From positions 1 to 25,343 of the forward strand of contig CAWDMN010000099.1 of the NCBI GenBank assembly GCA_963803155.1: a DNA stretch of 25,343 bases, given 5' to 3'. Position numbers and translations under genes: made by a program. Below the pieces are notes generated by a model. The model saw only the letters and a list, made by a program, of their open reading frames with translations, had not been told where the DNA came from and searched no databases. The DNA is from CAWDMN01 sp963803155. GTDB taxonomy: Bacteria; Acidobacteriota; Terriglobia; Versatilivoradales; Versatilivoraceae. Each line of letters starts with the position of its first letter. Within the stretch, counting starts at the first letter, position 1. Positions 1 to 8,789 of the stretch are shown here, piece after piece.

Positions 1-378
1 ACGGCGATAAAAAACAAGAAAAGAATTGCCCGTTTTTTTAACCAGCAATTTACTCGATGCCAATACATGATCATTCTCCCCTCATCCCACCTGCCAATAC
101 TGAAGATCCCAGGCTTGCTTGCCCTCTCAATTCTCATTGGGGGTAGTGACATTGACTGGAAAGACCCGAAGGAAAACATAAAAAAACCGCTTTCACCCGT
201 TTTGGAAATCCCTCCAAAACCATCTTTCCTCGACATTCAGCTTCTTGATATTTAGCGAATTAAGCAAGCAAAAGGTTCACTCATACCTATTAATTTGCCA
301 TACAAGGTCAGGCCCGAATTTACAAAATGCTGGAAGGAAAAAACTGCGCAATTCATCTTCACTGCTTCAATAAATGAT
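1..378. other. left-edge intergenic stretch, no convincing gene
   Basis: No supportable gene is seen. A 62-codon open frame on the plus strand (67-255) has no recognisable ribosome binding site and a low-complexity hydrophobic/proline composition, so I treat it as chance. The stretch holds one clean inverted repeat at 199-220 (listed separately), lying downstream of the minus-strand dehydratase gene. Confidence 0.5.
180..220 (-). terminator. possible terminator of the dehydratase gene
   Basis: GTTTTGGA (199-206) and TCCAAAAC (213-220) form a perfect 8-bp stem with a 6-nt loop. On the minus strand, the direction of the dehydratase gene ending at 379, a run of seven T follows at 186-180. It is about 12 nt beyond the stem, which is too far for a classic intrinsic terminator. 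The stem is certain; the terminator role is a guess. Confidence 0.3.
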
Positions 379-1419
379 TCACTTAATAGTGGAATCAAAT
401 TTTAGAGTCTCCTCCCGCCGATGATACATTTTTTCATAATAGCGCAGATATTCCCCTTGGCGAATCTCTTCAACCCAGGATTGGTTGTTCCGGTACCACT
501 CGATTGTGGCCAGAACTCCCTCATTAAAAGGCACCAAGGGTTTCCACCCCAATTCGGTTTGAATTTTGGTGGCATCGATGGCATAGCGCCGATCATGTCC
601 GGGGCGGTCCTGCACAAAAGAAAGCAGAGATTCTGGCTTGTCCAGGGCGCGCAAAATTGTCCGCGCTATGTCCAGGTTCTGGCGTTCATTATGGCCGCCA
701 ACATTATAGACCTCCCCTGGTCTTCCATGATGAAGCACCAAGTCGATGGCCCGACAGTGGTCTTCCACATAAAGCCAGTCCCGTATGTTTAATCCATCGC
801 CATAGATGGGGAGCGGTTGATCGTGGATAGCGTTGGAAACCAGAAGGGGAATTAATTTTTCTGGAAACTGGTAAGGGCCATAGTTATTGGAACAGCGGGT
901 AATCATGACCGGCTGATGGTAGGTTTTAAAACAGGCCAGGGCGAGCAGGTCAGCGGAAGTTTTGCTGGCGGAATATGGGCTGGAAGGATCGAGAGGCGTA
1001 GTCTCCCGAAAATAATCTTGCGGCCCCAAACTCCCATAGACCTCGTCGGTACTCACTTGAATGAAAGAATTCAGATGATATCGACGGCTCAGATTCAACA
1101 GGTTTTGAGTGCCCAGCACATTAGTTCGTACAAAGACACTGGAATCTTCTATGCTTCGGTCGACATGCGTTTCCGCCGCAAAATTGAGAATGGCATCCGT
1201 GCCCTGGCGCAGGATCTCTTCCAGGGGTTCAGCTTCACAAATATCACCTCGGAAGAACTGATAGCGCGAGTGATTTTCCAGATCCTTAAGATTGGCCAAG
1301 TTGCCGGCATAAGTGAGTTTGTCCAAATTAAATACTTCATAATCCGGATATTTCTTTATGATGAATTTTATAAAGTTGGCTCCGATGAAACCTGCTCCTC
1401 CAGTGACGATTAATCGCAT
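379..1419 (-). CDS. rfbB: dTDP-glucose 4,6-dehydratase
   Basis: This cytosolic NAD-dependent extended SDR converts dTDP-glucose to dTDP-4-keto-6-deoxyglucose, the second step of dTDP-rhamnose and other deoxysugar pathways for surface polysaccharides. The protein is 346 residues, normal for the family. Visible motifs are the Rossmann GGAGFIG (7-13), the active-site run STDEVYG (123-129, with the Thr-Asp-Glu signature typical of this enzyme) and YSASK (149-153, catalytic Tyr/Lys). TRCSNNYGPYQFPEKLIP at about 174-191 is also highly typical. The frame extends 14 codons upstream, but I choose the ATG at 1419 because the glycine-rich motif begins right after it and GAGGAGG lies about 11 nt upstream. 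The other rhamnose genes (rfbA, rfbC, rfbD) are not in the window. An SDR on the same strand lies 243 bp upstream. Confidence 0.96.
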   Translation of the reverse strand: MRLIVTGGAGFIGANFIKFIIKKYPDYEVFNLDKLTYAGNLANLKDLENHSRYQFFRGDICEAEPLEEILRQGTDAILNFAAETHVDRSIEDSSVFVRTNVLGTQNLLNLSRRYHLNSFIQVSTDEVYGSLGPQDYFRETTPLDPSSPYSASKTSADLLALACFKTYHQPVMITRCSNNYGPYQFPEKLIPLLVSNAIHDQPLPIYGDGLNIRDWLYVEDHCRAIDLVLHHGRPGEVYNVGGHNERQNLDIARTILRALDKPESLLSFVQDRPGHDRRYAIDATKIQTELGWKPLVPFNEGVLATIEWYRNNQSWVEEIRQGEYLRYYEKMYHRREETLKFDSTIK

Positions 1420-1662
1420 TAGGGTTCCATCCTCCTCTTTGAGACCTACTGAAGGCGGCACAAATAGAGTCTCCGCCGAATTGTCTTCGTTCCAGGTGAT
1501 GCCTAGATGTGGCCGCTCAATAACCGCATAAGTACGGTACTACAACAGAGAATTCGGTCCCATATAAAGGGAAAATGCATTTTAAAAGCGCTCTATAATG
1601 ATGAATAAAGGGCAGTCCATCTGGCGGTTTCCGGATTCGTTGAAGCTGCAAGCGCCACCCAG

Positions 1663-2403
1663 TTAGTAAACATGCCTTCCTCCATCAACCCGGATGCATT
1701 CTCCCGTGATGAAATCGCTTTCAATCAAACTCAGTACGATTTTGGCGATTTCCTCCTCTCCTCCCCAACGCCCCACCGGTGTCGCTCGATTTACTTCTTG
1801 AATCTCTTCTTCAGTCAATCCAGGAGGAGGAACAATTGGGCCGGGAGCGATTGCGTTGACGAGGATTTGATCGCCAGCAAGCTCCAAAGCCAAAGCTTGA
1901 GTCAAGCCAATCACTCCCATTTTGGACACATAATAGGGAAGGTAGCCCCTGTATCTTGGTCTCCCGCTGGCCGCCACCCAGTCGGAAAAAAAGACAATTC
2001 GTCCCTGCCCACGGCGGCGCATGCCGGGAATAACAGCTTGCGCACATAAAAACGAACTTTTTAAGTTGCCCTCTATATGATCCTCCCAATCCTTCAGATC
2101 GAGATCGTCGAATTGCTTGGATTGATAGACTGAGGCCGCATGAACCATGACATCAATCTCTCCCCATTTTTCCCGCAGATGTTGCACGGCGGCGCCTACT
2201 TCATCGCGTATGGTTAGGTCTGCCTGGAGCAAAAGGGCCTGTCCACCTTCCGTCTCAATTTGGTGTAGCACTCTTTCCGCTTCACGTTTTGAATGGCGAT
2301 AGATCAAGGCTACACGAGCTCCCGCCCGCGACAAATGCAATGCGACAGTTCCACCAATCCGGCGAGTGCCGGTCACCAAGGCTGCACAACTTGATAATCT
2401 CAT
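1663..2403 (-). CDS. SDR-family NAD(P)-dependent oxidoreductase
   Basis: A classical short-chain dehydrogenase/reductase of 246 residues. The cofactor motif is TGTRRIG (11-17). This arginine-bearing form is common in pteridine-reductase-like and FabG-like SDRs, and YRHSKR at about 35-40 after the second strand suggests NADPH. The catalytic set is N113, S140, Y157 and K161 (YYVSK). The C-terminal DGG typical of the family is present. The usual NNAG is replaced by HAAS (88-91). The frame can be opened earlier at a TTG (2457), but the ATG at 2403 has GAGGGAG 8 nt upstream and gives the normal family length, so I use it. The substrate cannot be told: 3-oxoacyl-ACP, a pteridine and a sugar or alcohol are all possible. 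It lies between the HDOD gene and rfbB on the same strand with gaps of 166 and 243 bp, so co-transcription is possible but not shown. Confidence 0.9.
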   Translation of the reverse strand: MRLSSCAALVTGTRRIGGTVALHLSRAGARVALIYRHSKREAERVLHQIETEGGQALLLQADLTIRDEVGAAVQHLREKWGEIDVMVHAASVYQSKQFDDLDLKDWEDHIEGNLKSSFLCAQAVIPGMRRRGQGRIVFFSDWVAASGRPRYRGYLPYYVSKMGVIGLTQALALELAGDQILVNAIAPGPIVPPPGLTEEEIQEVNRATPVGRWGGEEEIAKIVLSLIESDFITGECIRVDGGRHVY

Positions 2404-2569
2404 CCTAGATGCTCCCTCGGGGGGAATAGGCCAAATGCTCAAAACCTCTGAGGACAATTGGATCTTAGGCCCGTCACGAACCGCTCTTGCAGGAATCTAG
2501 AATACCAAAATAGCAGGTGGTGGCGTTAATGGAAACTGGAGAAAGGGGATCTCTCCATGAGCCGGTTAT

Positions 2570-4129
2570 TTATGTGCGTTGTTTGCGTTTTTTTTCAATG
2601 ATATCCGCGGCGTGGTTGCGCAATCGCAAGAGAATCTCTTTGCTCCGGTCAGAAACCTTCAAGGGGGCGTGCAATCGATCCAGATAAAAGCATCCGATGA
2701 CGATATTGTCAATCAGCAACGGGCAAACAGCAAATCCCCGTGCCTTAAGCAACTCGGCATATTGCGATTGGCTGTAGCGGGTCAATTCGATATCTTCCAC
2801 AAACAAGTCTTTTTTCCCCACTAGGGCGGAGCCGACCGGTCCGCTCAAAAGTGAGACGGGAAAGCGAAAATCGGGGAGCAATTCATCTGCCCCCTCTCCA
2901 ATCCCCATGCGACCTTGGACATGTGACCGATCTTGTTCCAACAGGCAAAATAAAACGCGGTCACAACCCACACCGCGATAAATCGCTTCCAGGAACATGA
3001 TAATCAGATCATTGAGGGGGTAATCTTCACCAGACTCCAACACGGCTTCCACTTCGCGCGTCAAATCGGAAAACTGCGCCTCTTGTTCCGTCCCTTTATC
3101 TGAAATAATATCTGGTTTGGCCTGCATACTGTGTTCCGCCGGAGGCTCAGTCAAGAGGTTGGCCATGGCATTTTCGATGTGTTCGTCCAGTTTCAATTCG
3201 CCAATGGAGATTTTCGCGATACTGAAGAGTTCCTTAGTATCGGCCAAGGCGTCTCTCAATATTCCATTGAGACTGATTTCATTCAGACTTAGCGCCGCTC
3301 CGAAACGCTCCAAAAGATAATTGATCCTCTCTCCTGCCTTGGCGGGATCTTCGCGATAAACCGCTGTAGAAAGCGCGCGGCTGAAGGAGGTGATAAGGAA
3401 CAACATATCGTTCTCGTGGGTTGAGCGGGCAGCAAAGCGTTCCACATGAGACATTCCGCCACAGAGTTTGTCGGGAAGTTTCCAGTGTTTTACCATTGCT
3501 TTGCCAAGATCTTCATAGCTGAACCCGAATTCCTGATGACAGGCATCATAATCGGTTATCCCTTGAGCCTTGATCATCTCGCGGATTTTTGCGTACTTCG
3601 AAGAAAAGAAATGAGCGATAAGCAATTCTCCCAGACTGGCAAACATCCCGCAGAGATAGGCCTCCTCTATTCGGGGATAACGGATCCGGTGGGACAATTC
3701 TTTGGAATGATTCGCGGTCAGAAGCGTTATCAAAACCATTTCTTTGGTGCCGTTTCCCTGCTTTTGGAACTGATCAAACAGCATGAGACCCACCGCTAAA
3801 TCTCGAATGGTATTCCATCCCAACAGCGTGACTGCGGTGGAAACGCTGAGAATTTGACGTCCTGAACGGTTGAAATATGCAGAGTTGACCAACCGAAGCA
3901 GCTTGGCCGTAAGGCTGACGTTGCGCAAAATAATATTGGCTAATCGGCTGAGCGAGGTCTCCTGATCGGCCATTGTCGTAGTCAATTCATAGACATCATT
4001 GGCAAAAGCTGGCAAATCGCCGGCAGCCGAAATTCTATGAACACACGATTCTAACTTTTGTTGACCTTGTGATTCTCGGATAGCAGCCACCATGATGGAT
4101 GGGAACTCACTAGAGGGATATGCAGCCAA
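2570..4129 (-). CDS. HDOD domain signalling protein with C-terminal GAF-like domain
   Basis: A cytosolic regulatory protein of up to 519 residues. Residues about 27-230 match the HDOD fold (SLTAKLLRLVNSAYF at 72-86, then TAVTLLGWNTIRDLAVGLML at 98-117). This is an HD-related domain usually lacking the metal-binding HD pair and used in signalling rather than hydrolysis. A linker (about 320-365) leads to a GAF-like domain (about 370-515; DRVLFCLLEQD, then VCPLLIDNIVIGCFYLDR), likely a sensor of a small ligand or redox state. The longest frame starts at a TTG (4129) with no clear Shine-Dalgarno. The ATG at 4093 (residue 13) is an equally good start, because the HDOD domain begins only at about 27. 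It diverges from the RsbW-like/STAS pair at 4426-5252, suggesting one stress or motility signalling locus. The ligand and output are unknown. Confidence 0.88.
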   Translation of the reverse strand: MAAYPSSEFPSIMVAAIRESQGQQKLESCVHRISAAGDLPAFANDVYELTTTMADQETSLSRLANIILRNVSLTAKLLRLVNSAYFNRSGRQILSVSTAVTLLGWNTIRDLAVGLMLFDQFQKQGNGTKEMVLITLLTANHSKELSHRIRYPRIEEAYLCGMFASLGELLIAHFFSSKYAKIREMIKAQGITDYDACHQEFGFSYEDLGKAMVKHWKLPDKLCGGMSHVERFAARSTHENDMLFLITSFSRALSTAVYREDPAKAGERINYLLERFGAALSLNEISLNGILRDALADTKELFSIAKISIGELKLDEHIENAMANLLTEPPAEHSMQAKPDIISDKGTEQEAQFSDLTREVEAVLESGEDYPLNDLIIMFLEAIYRGVGCDRVLFCLLEQDRSHVQGRMGIGEGADELLPDFRFPVSLLSGPVGSALVGKKDLFVEDIELTRYSQSQYAELLKARGFAVCPLLIDNIVIGCFYLDRLHAPLKVSDRSKEILLRLRNHAADIIEKKRKQRT

Positions 4130-4425
4130 TCAATTCTGAAGATTACCCCCAATCTTATTGCGCGTCAAGAATTTGAAGCAGAATCTGAAGTATTGGGGGA
4201 GTGGGGAAAAATATGACCATGCAACCCGCTCAATCGACTTCAGAACCGAGACTACCTCCAAGACCAACCAGGAAGACCGCATTGATTGCAAAGGCTCATT
4301 TTGCCTCATAATCCTTATCCAGAACTTGGTACATGGATGAACACGGGGGGAACACCTTGACAAATCTGAACCCGTATGCTACTGATAGATTTGCAGTTCG
4401 AATTTAATCGGCCTACCTCAACCGA
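4130..4425. other. divergent intergenic region
   Basis: This is the shared upstream region of the HDOD gene (minus) and the RsbW-like gene (plus). Open frames exist on both strands (60 and 77 codons) but they shadow each other, lack ribosome binding sites and resemble nothing I know. I regard the region as promoter DNA. A TTGACA hexamer facing the plus-strand genes is listed separately. Confidence 0.5.
4357..4385 (+). promoter_or_regulatory. candidate promoter for the RsbW-like/STAS pair
   Basis: A perfect TTGACA -35 hexamer (4357-4362) is followed after 17 bp by TACTGA (4380-4385). That is a poor -10 match, but it is preceded by an extended TG (TGC at 4377-4379). The predicted start would leave a leader of about 35 nt before the ATG at 4426. 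Confidence 0.4.
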
Positions 4426-4851
4426 ATGGAAACCAGAGAATCCACTTTAACGATTCGATTTCAAAGCAATTTGGACTATACGGAGTTAGTCGAAAGCTTA
4501 ACTAACGATTTGACGACCCTGGCGGGATGTACCGCCGATCAAGGGTACTTCATCGAAATGTCAATTCGGGAGATCGTCTCCAATGCCATTCAACATGGGA
4601 ATAGATGTGACTTAGGCAAATTTGTCAACATCGAATATCGATTCGACAAGGAAAATTTTCAGGTTCAAATAGAAGATGAGGGCAACGGATTCGATTTCGA
4701 CCATCTCCCGGATCCATGCAATCCTGAAAATTTATTAAAATCTTCCGGCCGGGGAATTTTTCTGGTGCGCTCTTTTATGGATGACTTTTCGTTGGATTAC
4801 ATCCCCAACCAGGGGACTCGGGTACGCTTCACTAAAAAGCTCGGAGGTTGA
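4426..4851 (+). CDS. RsbW/SpoIIAB-like serine kinase anti-sigma factor (HATPase)
   Basis: A 141-residue GHKL ATPase of the anti-sigma kinase type. The N-box is E49-N53 with H57-G-N (EIVSNAIQHGN), the G1 box is DEGNGFD (84-90) and the G2 box is SGRGIFLVRSFMD (107-119). Family members bind a sigma factor or other partner and phosphorylate a STAS antagonist on serine. The STAS partner is encoded just downstream. No sigma factor gene is in the window, so the target may be encoded elsewhere or may be a non-sigma partner. The ATG has only a weak ribosome binding site. The start is supported because beta-strand 1 (STLTIRFQSN) begins at once and the length is normal. Confidence 0.92.
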   Translation: METRESTLTIRFQSNLDYTELVESLTNDLTTLAGCTADQGYFIEMSIREIVSNAIQHGNRCDLGKFVNIEYRFDKENFQVQIEDEGNGFDFDHLPDPCNPENLLKSSGRGIFLVRSFMDDFSLDYIPNQGTRVRFTKKLGG

Positions 4852-4907
4852 TTCCCCAAGAGATCAGGGTGGAATTTTTGGCAATCGCATCTGATGAGGA
4901 GTCTTCT

Positions 4908-5252
4908 GTGACCATTTTGGCTAATGTTCGCAAAGTGGAAGAGGTTCACATCGTTGACCTGACAGGCCGCATCACCATAGGGGAAGAGACTTCTATCCTG
5001 CGTGAAGCTCTTCGCTCCCTTTTGCAGAGCAACCATACAAAGGTGCTTCTAAACTTGTCGGATGTGTCCTACATCGATAGTTCCGGCCTGGGAGAACTGG
5101 TGAGTGGTTTTACTAATTTCTCCAAACGAGGCGGAAAATTGAAGCTCTTGAATTTGACCAAAAAGGTGCATGATCTTCTCTCGATCACGAAATTGCTCAC
5201 GGTTTTTGAAGTCTTCGACGATGAAGCTAGAGCAATTCGAAGCTTCCAGTGA
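4908..5252 (+). CDS. STAS-domain anti-sigma factor antagonist (SpoIIAA/RsbV-like)
   Basis: A single STAS domain of 114 residues. It carries the phosphoacceptor signature YIDSSGLGELV (55-65); S58 matches in position the serine phosphorylated in SpoIIAA-type antagonists. When unphosphorylated, such proteins bind the partner kinase and release its target. The frame is open back to a TTG at 4848 that overlaps the stop of the kinase gene. I prefer the GTG at 4908 because GAGGAG sits about 7 nt upstream and the domain then has its usual length. The longer version would add 20 residues with no family match. The gap to the kinase gene is 56 bp, consistent with one transcript. Confidence 0.92.
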   Translation: MTILANVRKVEEVHIVDLTGRITIGEETSILREALRSLLQSNHTKVLLNLSDVSYIDSSGLGELVSGFTNFSKRGGKLKLLNLTKKVHDLLSITKLLTVFEVFDDEARAIRSFQ

Positions 5253-5552
5253 GACAGTTTCATGATGCCATAACCAGACCGAAGTATTCGGAAACTATGG
5301 TGCACCTCAAAGACGCAGCAAGAAAAGGGGGGAGGCGATTTGACGATCTCCCATTACCCTCTAAGGAAGATCGTTGAGGTGGAAAGGGCACCCATGCCTT
5401 GTTTTGCATGACTCAGCATCCCGCAGGGTGGATATTGGGTCCCGTGTTGCATATCCATCGAGGATTAAAACACCACCCCAAAAATTCAACATCAACAATT
5501 GTGGAGTTGGGCATTCTTAATTCAAATTAGCGCGTGATAAGGAGCGATTGGT
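5253..5552 (+). other. stem-rich intergenic leader before the DUF4177-like gene
   Basis: About 300 bp with no gene. Three inverted repeats can be drawn: CCGAA/TTCGG at 5279-5291; ACGATCT/AGATCGT at 5343-5349 and 5368-5374; and a 9-bp stem with one G-T pair at 5427-5435 with 5451-5459. None is followed by a T run, so they are not obvious terminators. A structured 5' leader is possible. I compared the region mentally with the c-di-GMP, SAM and cobalamin riboswitch consensus and saw no convincing match. Confidence 0.4.
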
Positions 5553-5780
5553 ATGCAATGGGAGTACAAGGTCATTGAACTCATTACCCTCGAACCGAGA
5601 GCGATTGAACGGCGGCTCATGGAACTGGGCAAGGTCAATTGGGAACTTGTATCTTACTTTGCCGGCGATCGCGGCGCTGGGATGGCTGTCATGAAAAGGC
5701 CGGATCGCGATGAGGACCGGCGCAACGGGATGCCCGATCGCAGGAAGTCAGCTGCCGATCGCAGGAAGAAACCCACCTAG
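5553..5780 (+). CDS. small DUF4177-like protein with basic tail
   Basis: A 75-residue protein. Residues 1-50 follow the DUF4177 pattern: WEYKVIEL, a helix, then GKVNWELVSYF. DUF4177 proteins are small and of unknown function. The tail (52-75) is highly charged and repeats Asp-Arg-Arg (RDEDRRNG, then PDRRK, then ADRRKK), a composition that could bind nucleic acid or an acidic partner. The start is secure: AAGGAG lies 8 nt upstream of the ATG. The gene sits alone, 300 bp after the STAS gene and convergent with the transporter. It is a real gene of unknown role. Confidence 0.8.
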   Translation: MQWEYKVIELITLEPRAIERRLMELGKVNWELVSYFAGDRGAGMAVMKRPDRDEDRRNGMPDRRKSAADRRKKPT

Positions 5781-6039
5781 CCGAAAATAATGCGGTCAAA
5801 ATATCCCAAGTCAGCGAGGCAGGGAAAACATCGCTATGAGTCCGCCAAGGAAATCTTTTCGAATTTGAATTTTAAATAAATTCATCCCTTCATAGTTTTG
5901 CCTCTCATTTTCTCCGTTCATTCAGGTCAACGTAATAGGCGCGGCTCTCTTGCCTATTCTGAGCTTCCGCGGATCTTTATCTCCAACTCTGGTTGAAAAT
6001 CTGCAATCATAAAATGTGGAAATGGCGCGGAGAGAACTT

Positions 6040-6975
6040 TCAATGGTTCTGCCGTTGCTTCCCGGCAAAAATCCCTGAAACACCCAGCAATACCAGGATT
6101 GCCCCGGCGAAAGTCCAAAGAGTGACTGCTTCATTCAAGAGAAGCCATCCGAGGAAAACGGCTATTACGGGATTCACGTAAGCATACGTAAACACCACCC
6201 GCGTGGGGAGCAGCTTCAGAGCCCGCAAGTAAGAGGTGTAAGCAAGAACGGATCCCAACAATAATAAATAGACTAAAGCTCCCCACGCGGCTGGGGATGG
6301 TGAAGGCCAGGATTCCCGGCTGGCAAAACTAACGGTTAGGAAACCGGCACACCCAAGAAGATGTTGATAGGCTGCGGCTACACGAGGGCGAATTTCCAGA
6401 GGACATCGCCGATGAATGATCGAACCAGCGCTCCAACAAAGCGAACTCGCCATGAGTGCCAGCGCCGGCCATAGTTCCGCGGGACGACCCTGGGACCATG
6501 ACGGATAGCTCAGCAATCCCGCTCCCGCAAAACCGGTCAGCAACGAACCCAGCAATAACACTCCTGGCAAGCTTCGGTCCAGAAAGGATTCCAGAATGGC
6601 AACCCAGATTGGTGTGGCGCCAACCAATAGGGCAGCATACCCGGATTCAATTCGTTGTTCTGCCCAAAGTAAAAGTCCATTCCCCCCGGTCCAGAGCAAT
6701 AATCCCGACAACGCCAGAACTTGAAGCTCCCGCCGAACCAACCGAATTCTCTCGCCTGCCCCCCAGGCCCAAAGGAGAAGAGCCAATCCAGCCAGAACAA
6801 CGCGGAGTGCTCCAAATAAAAAGGGTGGAAAACCTCCTTCTGGACGGACTCCCACTCGAATCGCAAGATAGGTGCTGCCCCAAACCACATATACAATGGA
6901 AAGGTGCAGCAAACCAGTCCAGGAAATCTCGCTGTCTTTTTTTGTCGATGGAGGCTCTTGGACCAGCTGATTCAC
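6040..6975 (-). CDS. EamA/DMT-family transporter
   Basis: An inner-membrane protein of 311 residues with about ten hydrophobic segments in two EamA repeats (about 20-150 and 165-300). The N-terminal helix YVVWGSTYLAIRVGV and the C-terminal segment AYVNPVIAVFLGWLLLNE are hallmarks of the drug/metabolite transporter superfamily. These usually export amino acids, other metabolites or drugs by proton exchange. The substrate cannot be read from the sequence. The start is a GTG at 6975 with a weak upstream purine stretch. No later start gives a complete first helix, so I keep it. It is divergent from cysS and convergent with the DUF4177-like gene. Confidence 0.92.
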   Translation of the reverse strand: MNQLVQEPPSTKKDSEISWTGLLHLSIVYVVWGSTYLAIRVGVRPEGGFPPFLFGALRVVLAGLALLLWAWGAGERIRLVRRELQVLALSGLLLWTGGNGLLLWAEQRIESGYAALLVGATPIWVAILESFLDRSLPGVLLLGSLLTGFAGAGLLSYPSWSQGRPAELWPALALMASSLCWSAGSIIHRRCPLEIRPRVAAAYQHLLGCAGFLTVSFASRESWPSPSPAAWGALVYLLLLGSVLAYTSYLRALKLLPTRVVFTYAYVNPVIAVFLGWLLLNEAVTLWTFAGAILVLLGVSGIFAGKQRQNH

Positions 6976-7280
6976 TGATTACTCGCTCATCATTATTTAT
7001 TAATCCCGGCGAAGAGACACCGGAAGAATGACTCCGTATTTGAACATATCGCCGGATTATTTTCATTTAGAATATTCGTGATGGAAATCTTCGGGAGTGA
7101 GCGGCCAAAGGCTGGAGGCGTTGATTGGGCGTGGCAACTCCATACTTGATGACGCAGCACGAATTCGCAACGACTTGGGAATATCTTCTTGCCAGTTTAG
7201 GTCATCGTATCCCAAAATTCATTTTTCCACATTGGCAAATCCATCCTCGGGTATAATCTTGGCGAAAGGACAGGTGCGCC
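6976..7280. other. divergent intergenic region between transporter and cysS
   Basis: 305 bp with no gene I can support. A 66-codon plus-strand frame (7097-7297) overlaps the cysS start and has no family resemblance. A consensus TATAAT near the cysS end is listed separately. The transporter-proximal part is AT-rich, as expected for its promoter, but I cannot pick out hexamers with confidence. Confidence 0.5.
7229..7257 (+). promoter_or_regulatory. candidate cysS promoter
   Basis: A perfect TATAAT (7252-7257) lies 24 nt before the GTG start of cysS, giving a very short leader. The -35 is poor at 16-18 bp spacing (ACATTG/CATTGG region). TTGGCA at 7232-7237 is a better hexamer but only 14 bp away. 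The assignment rests on the -10 element. Confidence 0.4.
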
Positions 7281-8672
7281 GTGCTGAACATCTATAATAC
7301 GCTGACTGATAAGCTGGAGGAATTCCGACCGCTGGAAGGGAATCTAGTGCGCATGTATGCCTGTGGCCCCACCGTTTATGCCTTTGCTCACATTGGGAAT
7401 TTCCGTACATTTGTATTCGAGGACGTACTAAAGCGGTACCTTCGATTTAAGGGATTCGAAGTAAAACATGTGATGAACATCACCGATGTGGATGATAAGA
7501 CAATCCGCGATTCTCATGCTCAAGACCCTATTCGGCTCAAAGAGTATACAAAACAGTTTACCTCTGCTTTCTTTGAAGATTGCGACCAACTCCAAATCGA
7601 CCGGCCAGAAGTCGTTTCGCACGCCACCACCCACATCCCGGAGATGATCGATCTGATCAGCCGTTTAAAAAACAAAGGCTACACTTACGAAAAAGAGGGA
7701 TCGGTTTATTTCAGTATTTCTCATTTTGAAAATTATGGCCGGCTCTCCAAACTAAATGTTGACGGTATTCTGACGGGAGCCAGCGTAGACGTGGATGAGT
7801 ATGAAAAACAAGATGCCCGCGATTTCGTCCTCTGGAAAGCCTCCAAGCCGGGAGAACCATTTTGGGAATCTCCCTTTGGACCGGGCCGTCCCGGCTGGCA
7901 CATTGAATGTTCCGCCATGAGCCTCAAATACCTGGGAGAGACCTTTGATTTACACTGCGGCGCAGTGGACTTGATCTTTCCGCACCATGAAAACGAAATT
8001 GCCCAAAGCGAAGCCGCCACGGGGAAACCTTTTGTCCGTTACTGGGTTCACGGGGAACACTTGATTGTCAACGGCGAAAAGATGTCGAAATCCAAGGGGA
8101 ATTATTTTACGTTGCGTGACTTGCTACAGCGCGGGATTGACCCACTGGCTATCCGTTATACTCTCGCCAGCGTCCCTTATCGACGCAAGCTGAACTTCAG
8201 CGACGATGCATTGCATCAATCGGAAAGCGCCTTGAAGCGATTGCGAGAATTGCAGCTGCGGTTGTTGACGGAGAAATTTCCCGAGGGCGAAAATGCTCAC
8301 TTTTCCGCCCGAATTCGCCAGGCCCTTCAAGAATTCGAACAAGCCATGGATGACGATTTGAACACCGCGCAGGCTTTGGCTTCTATTTTTGATTTGGTTC
8401 GGGAAGCCAACACTCTGATGGCTTCCGGAGAATGCGCAACCGAAAATGTTTCGATTTTGCTGGAGACTCTGGAGAAGATGAATGGAGTCCTGCAGTTCTG
8501 GAAACCCGTTCAACTGAATCTGGACCAGCAGATCCAGGACTTGATCGAACAGAGAAATCTGGCGCGCCGGGGAAAAAACTTCGCCCTGGCTGACGAAATC
8601 CGTGGCAAAATATTAGCCATGGGGTACATTATCGAGGATACTCGGGAAGGTGTTCGATGGAAAAAATGCTAA
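7281..8672 (+). CDS. cysS: cysteinyl-tRNA synthetase
   Basis: A class I aminoacyl-tRNA synthetase of 463 residues, normal length. It activates cysteine with ATP and charges tRNA-Cys in the cytosol. The HIGH motif appears as HIGN (37-40) within CGPTVY...HIGNFR, and the KMSKS motif is at 267-271. The zinc ligands expected for CysRS are all present: C28, C210, H235 and E239 (HHENE). The C-terminal part has the DALR-type helical domain and ends at the small CysRS tail. The start is a GTG at 7281 with a GGACAGG purine run about 7 nt upstream. No earlier in-frame start fits, and the first strand (IYNTLT) begins immediately. Confidence 0.98.
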   Translation: MLNIYNTLTDKLEEFRPLEGNLVRMYACGPTVYAFAHIGNFRTFVFEDVLKRYLRFKGFEVKHVMNITDVDDKTIRDSHAQDPIRLKEYTKQFTSAFFEDCDQLQIDRPEVVSHATTHIPEMIDLISRLKNKGYTYEKEGSVYFSISHFENYGRLSKLNVDGILTGASVDVDEYEKQDARDFVLWKASKPGEPFWESPFGPGRPGWHIECSAMSLKYLGETFDLHCGAVDLIFPHHENEIAQSEAATGKPFVRYWVHGEHLIVNGEKMSKSKGNYFTLRDLLQRGIDPLAIRYTLASVPYRRKLNFSDDALHQSESALKRLRELQLRLLTEKFPEGENAHFSARIRQALQEFEQAMDDDLNTAQALASIFDLVREANTLMASGECATENVSILLETLEKMNGVLQFWKPVQLNLDQQIQDLIEQRNLARRGKNFALADEIRGKILAMGYIIEDTREGVRWKKC

Positions 8673-8789
8673 ACCATCTGCGTCCTTCCTCTGGATTGTT
8701 TTTTCTTTTCTTCTTCCGTTTTCTGCCCTGCCAGGCTCGCCCGGGCTTGTTCAGAGCTGCCTAGTTCCTTGCCACCATCGATATTGGCC

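Noticed and set aside
4130..4363. 77-codon minus-strand frame directly upstream of the HDOD gene
   Set aside because: It ends exactly where the long HDOD frame opens, but has no ribosome binding site or domain and is rich in rare aromatic and cysteine residues. A frame-split HDOD N-terminus is not needed, since the domain is complete downstream.
5290..5345. Possible c-di-GMP (GEMM) riboswitch, suggested by GACGCAGCAAG and a G-rich run
   Set aside because: The paired P1-P2-P3 scaffold and conserved loop bases of the GEMM consensus are missing.
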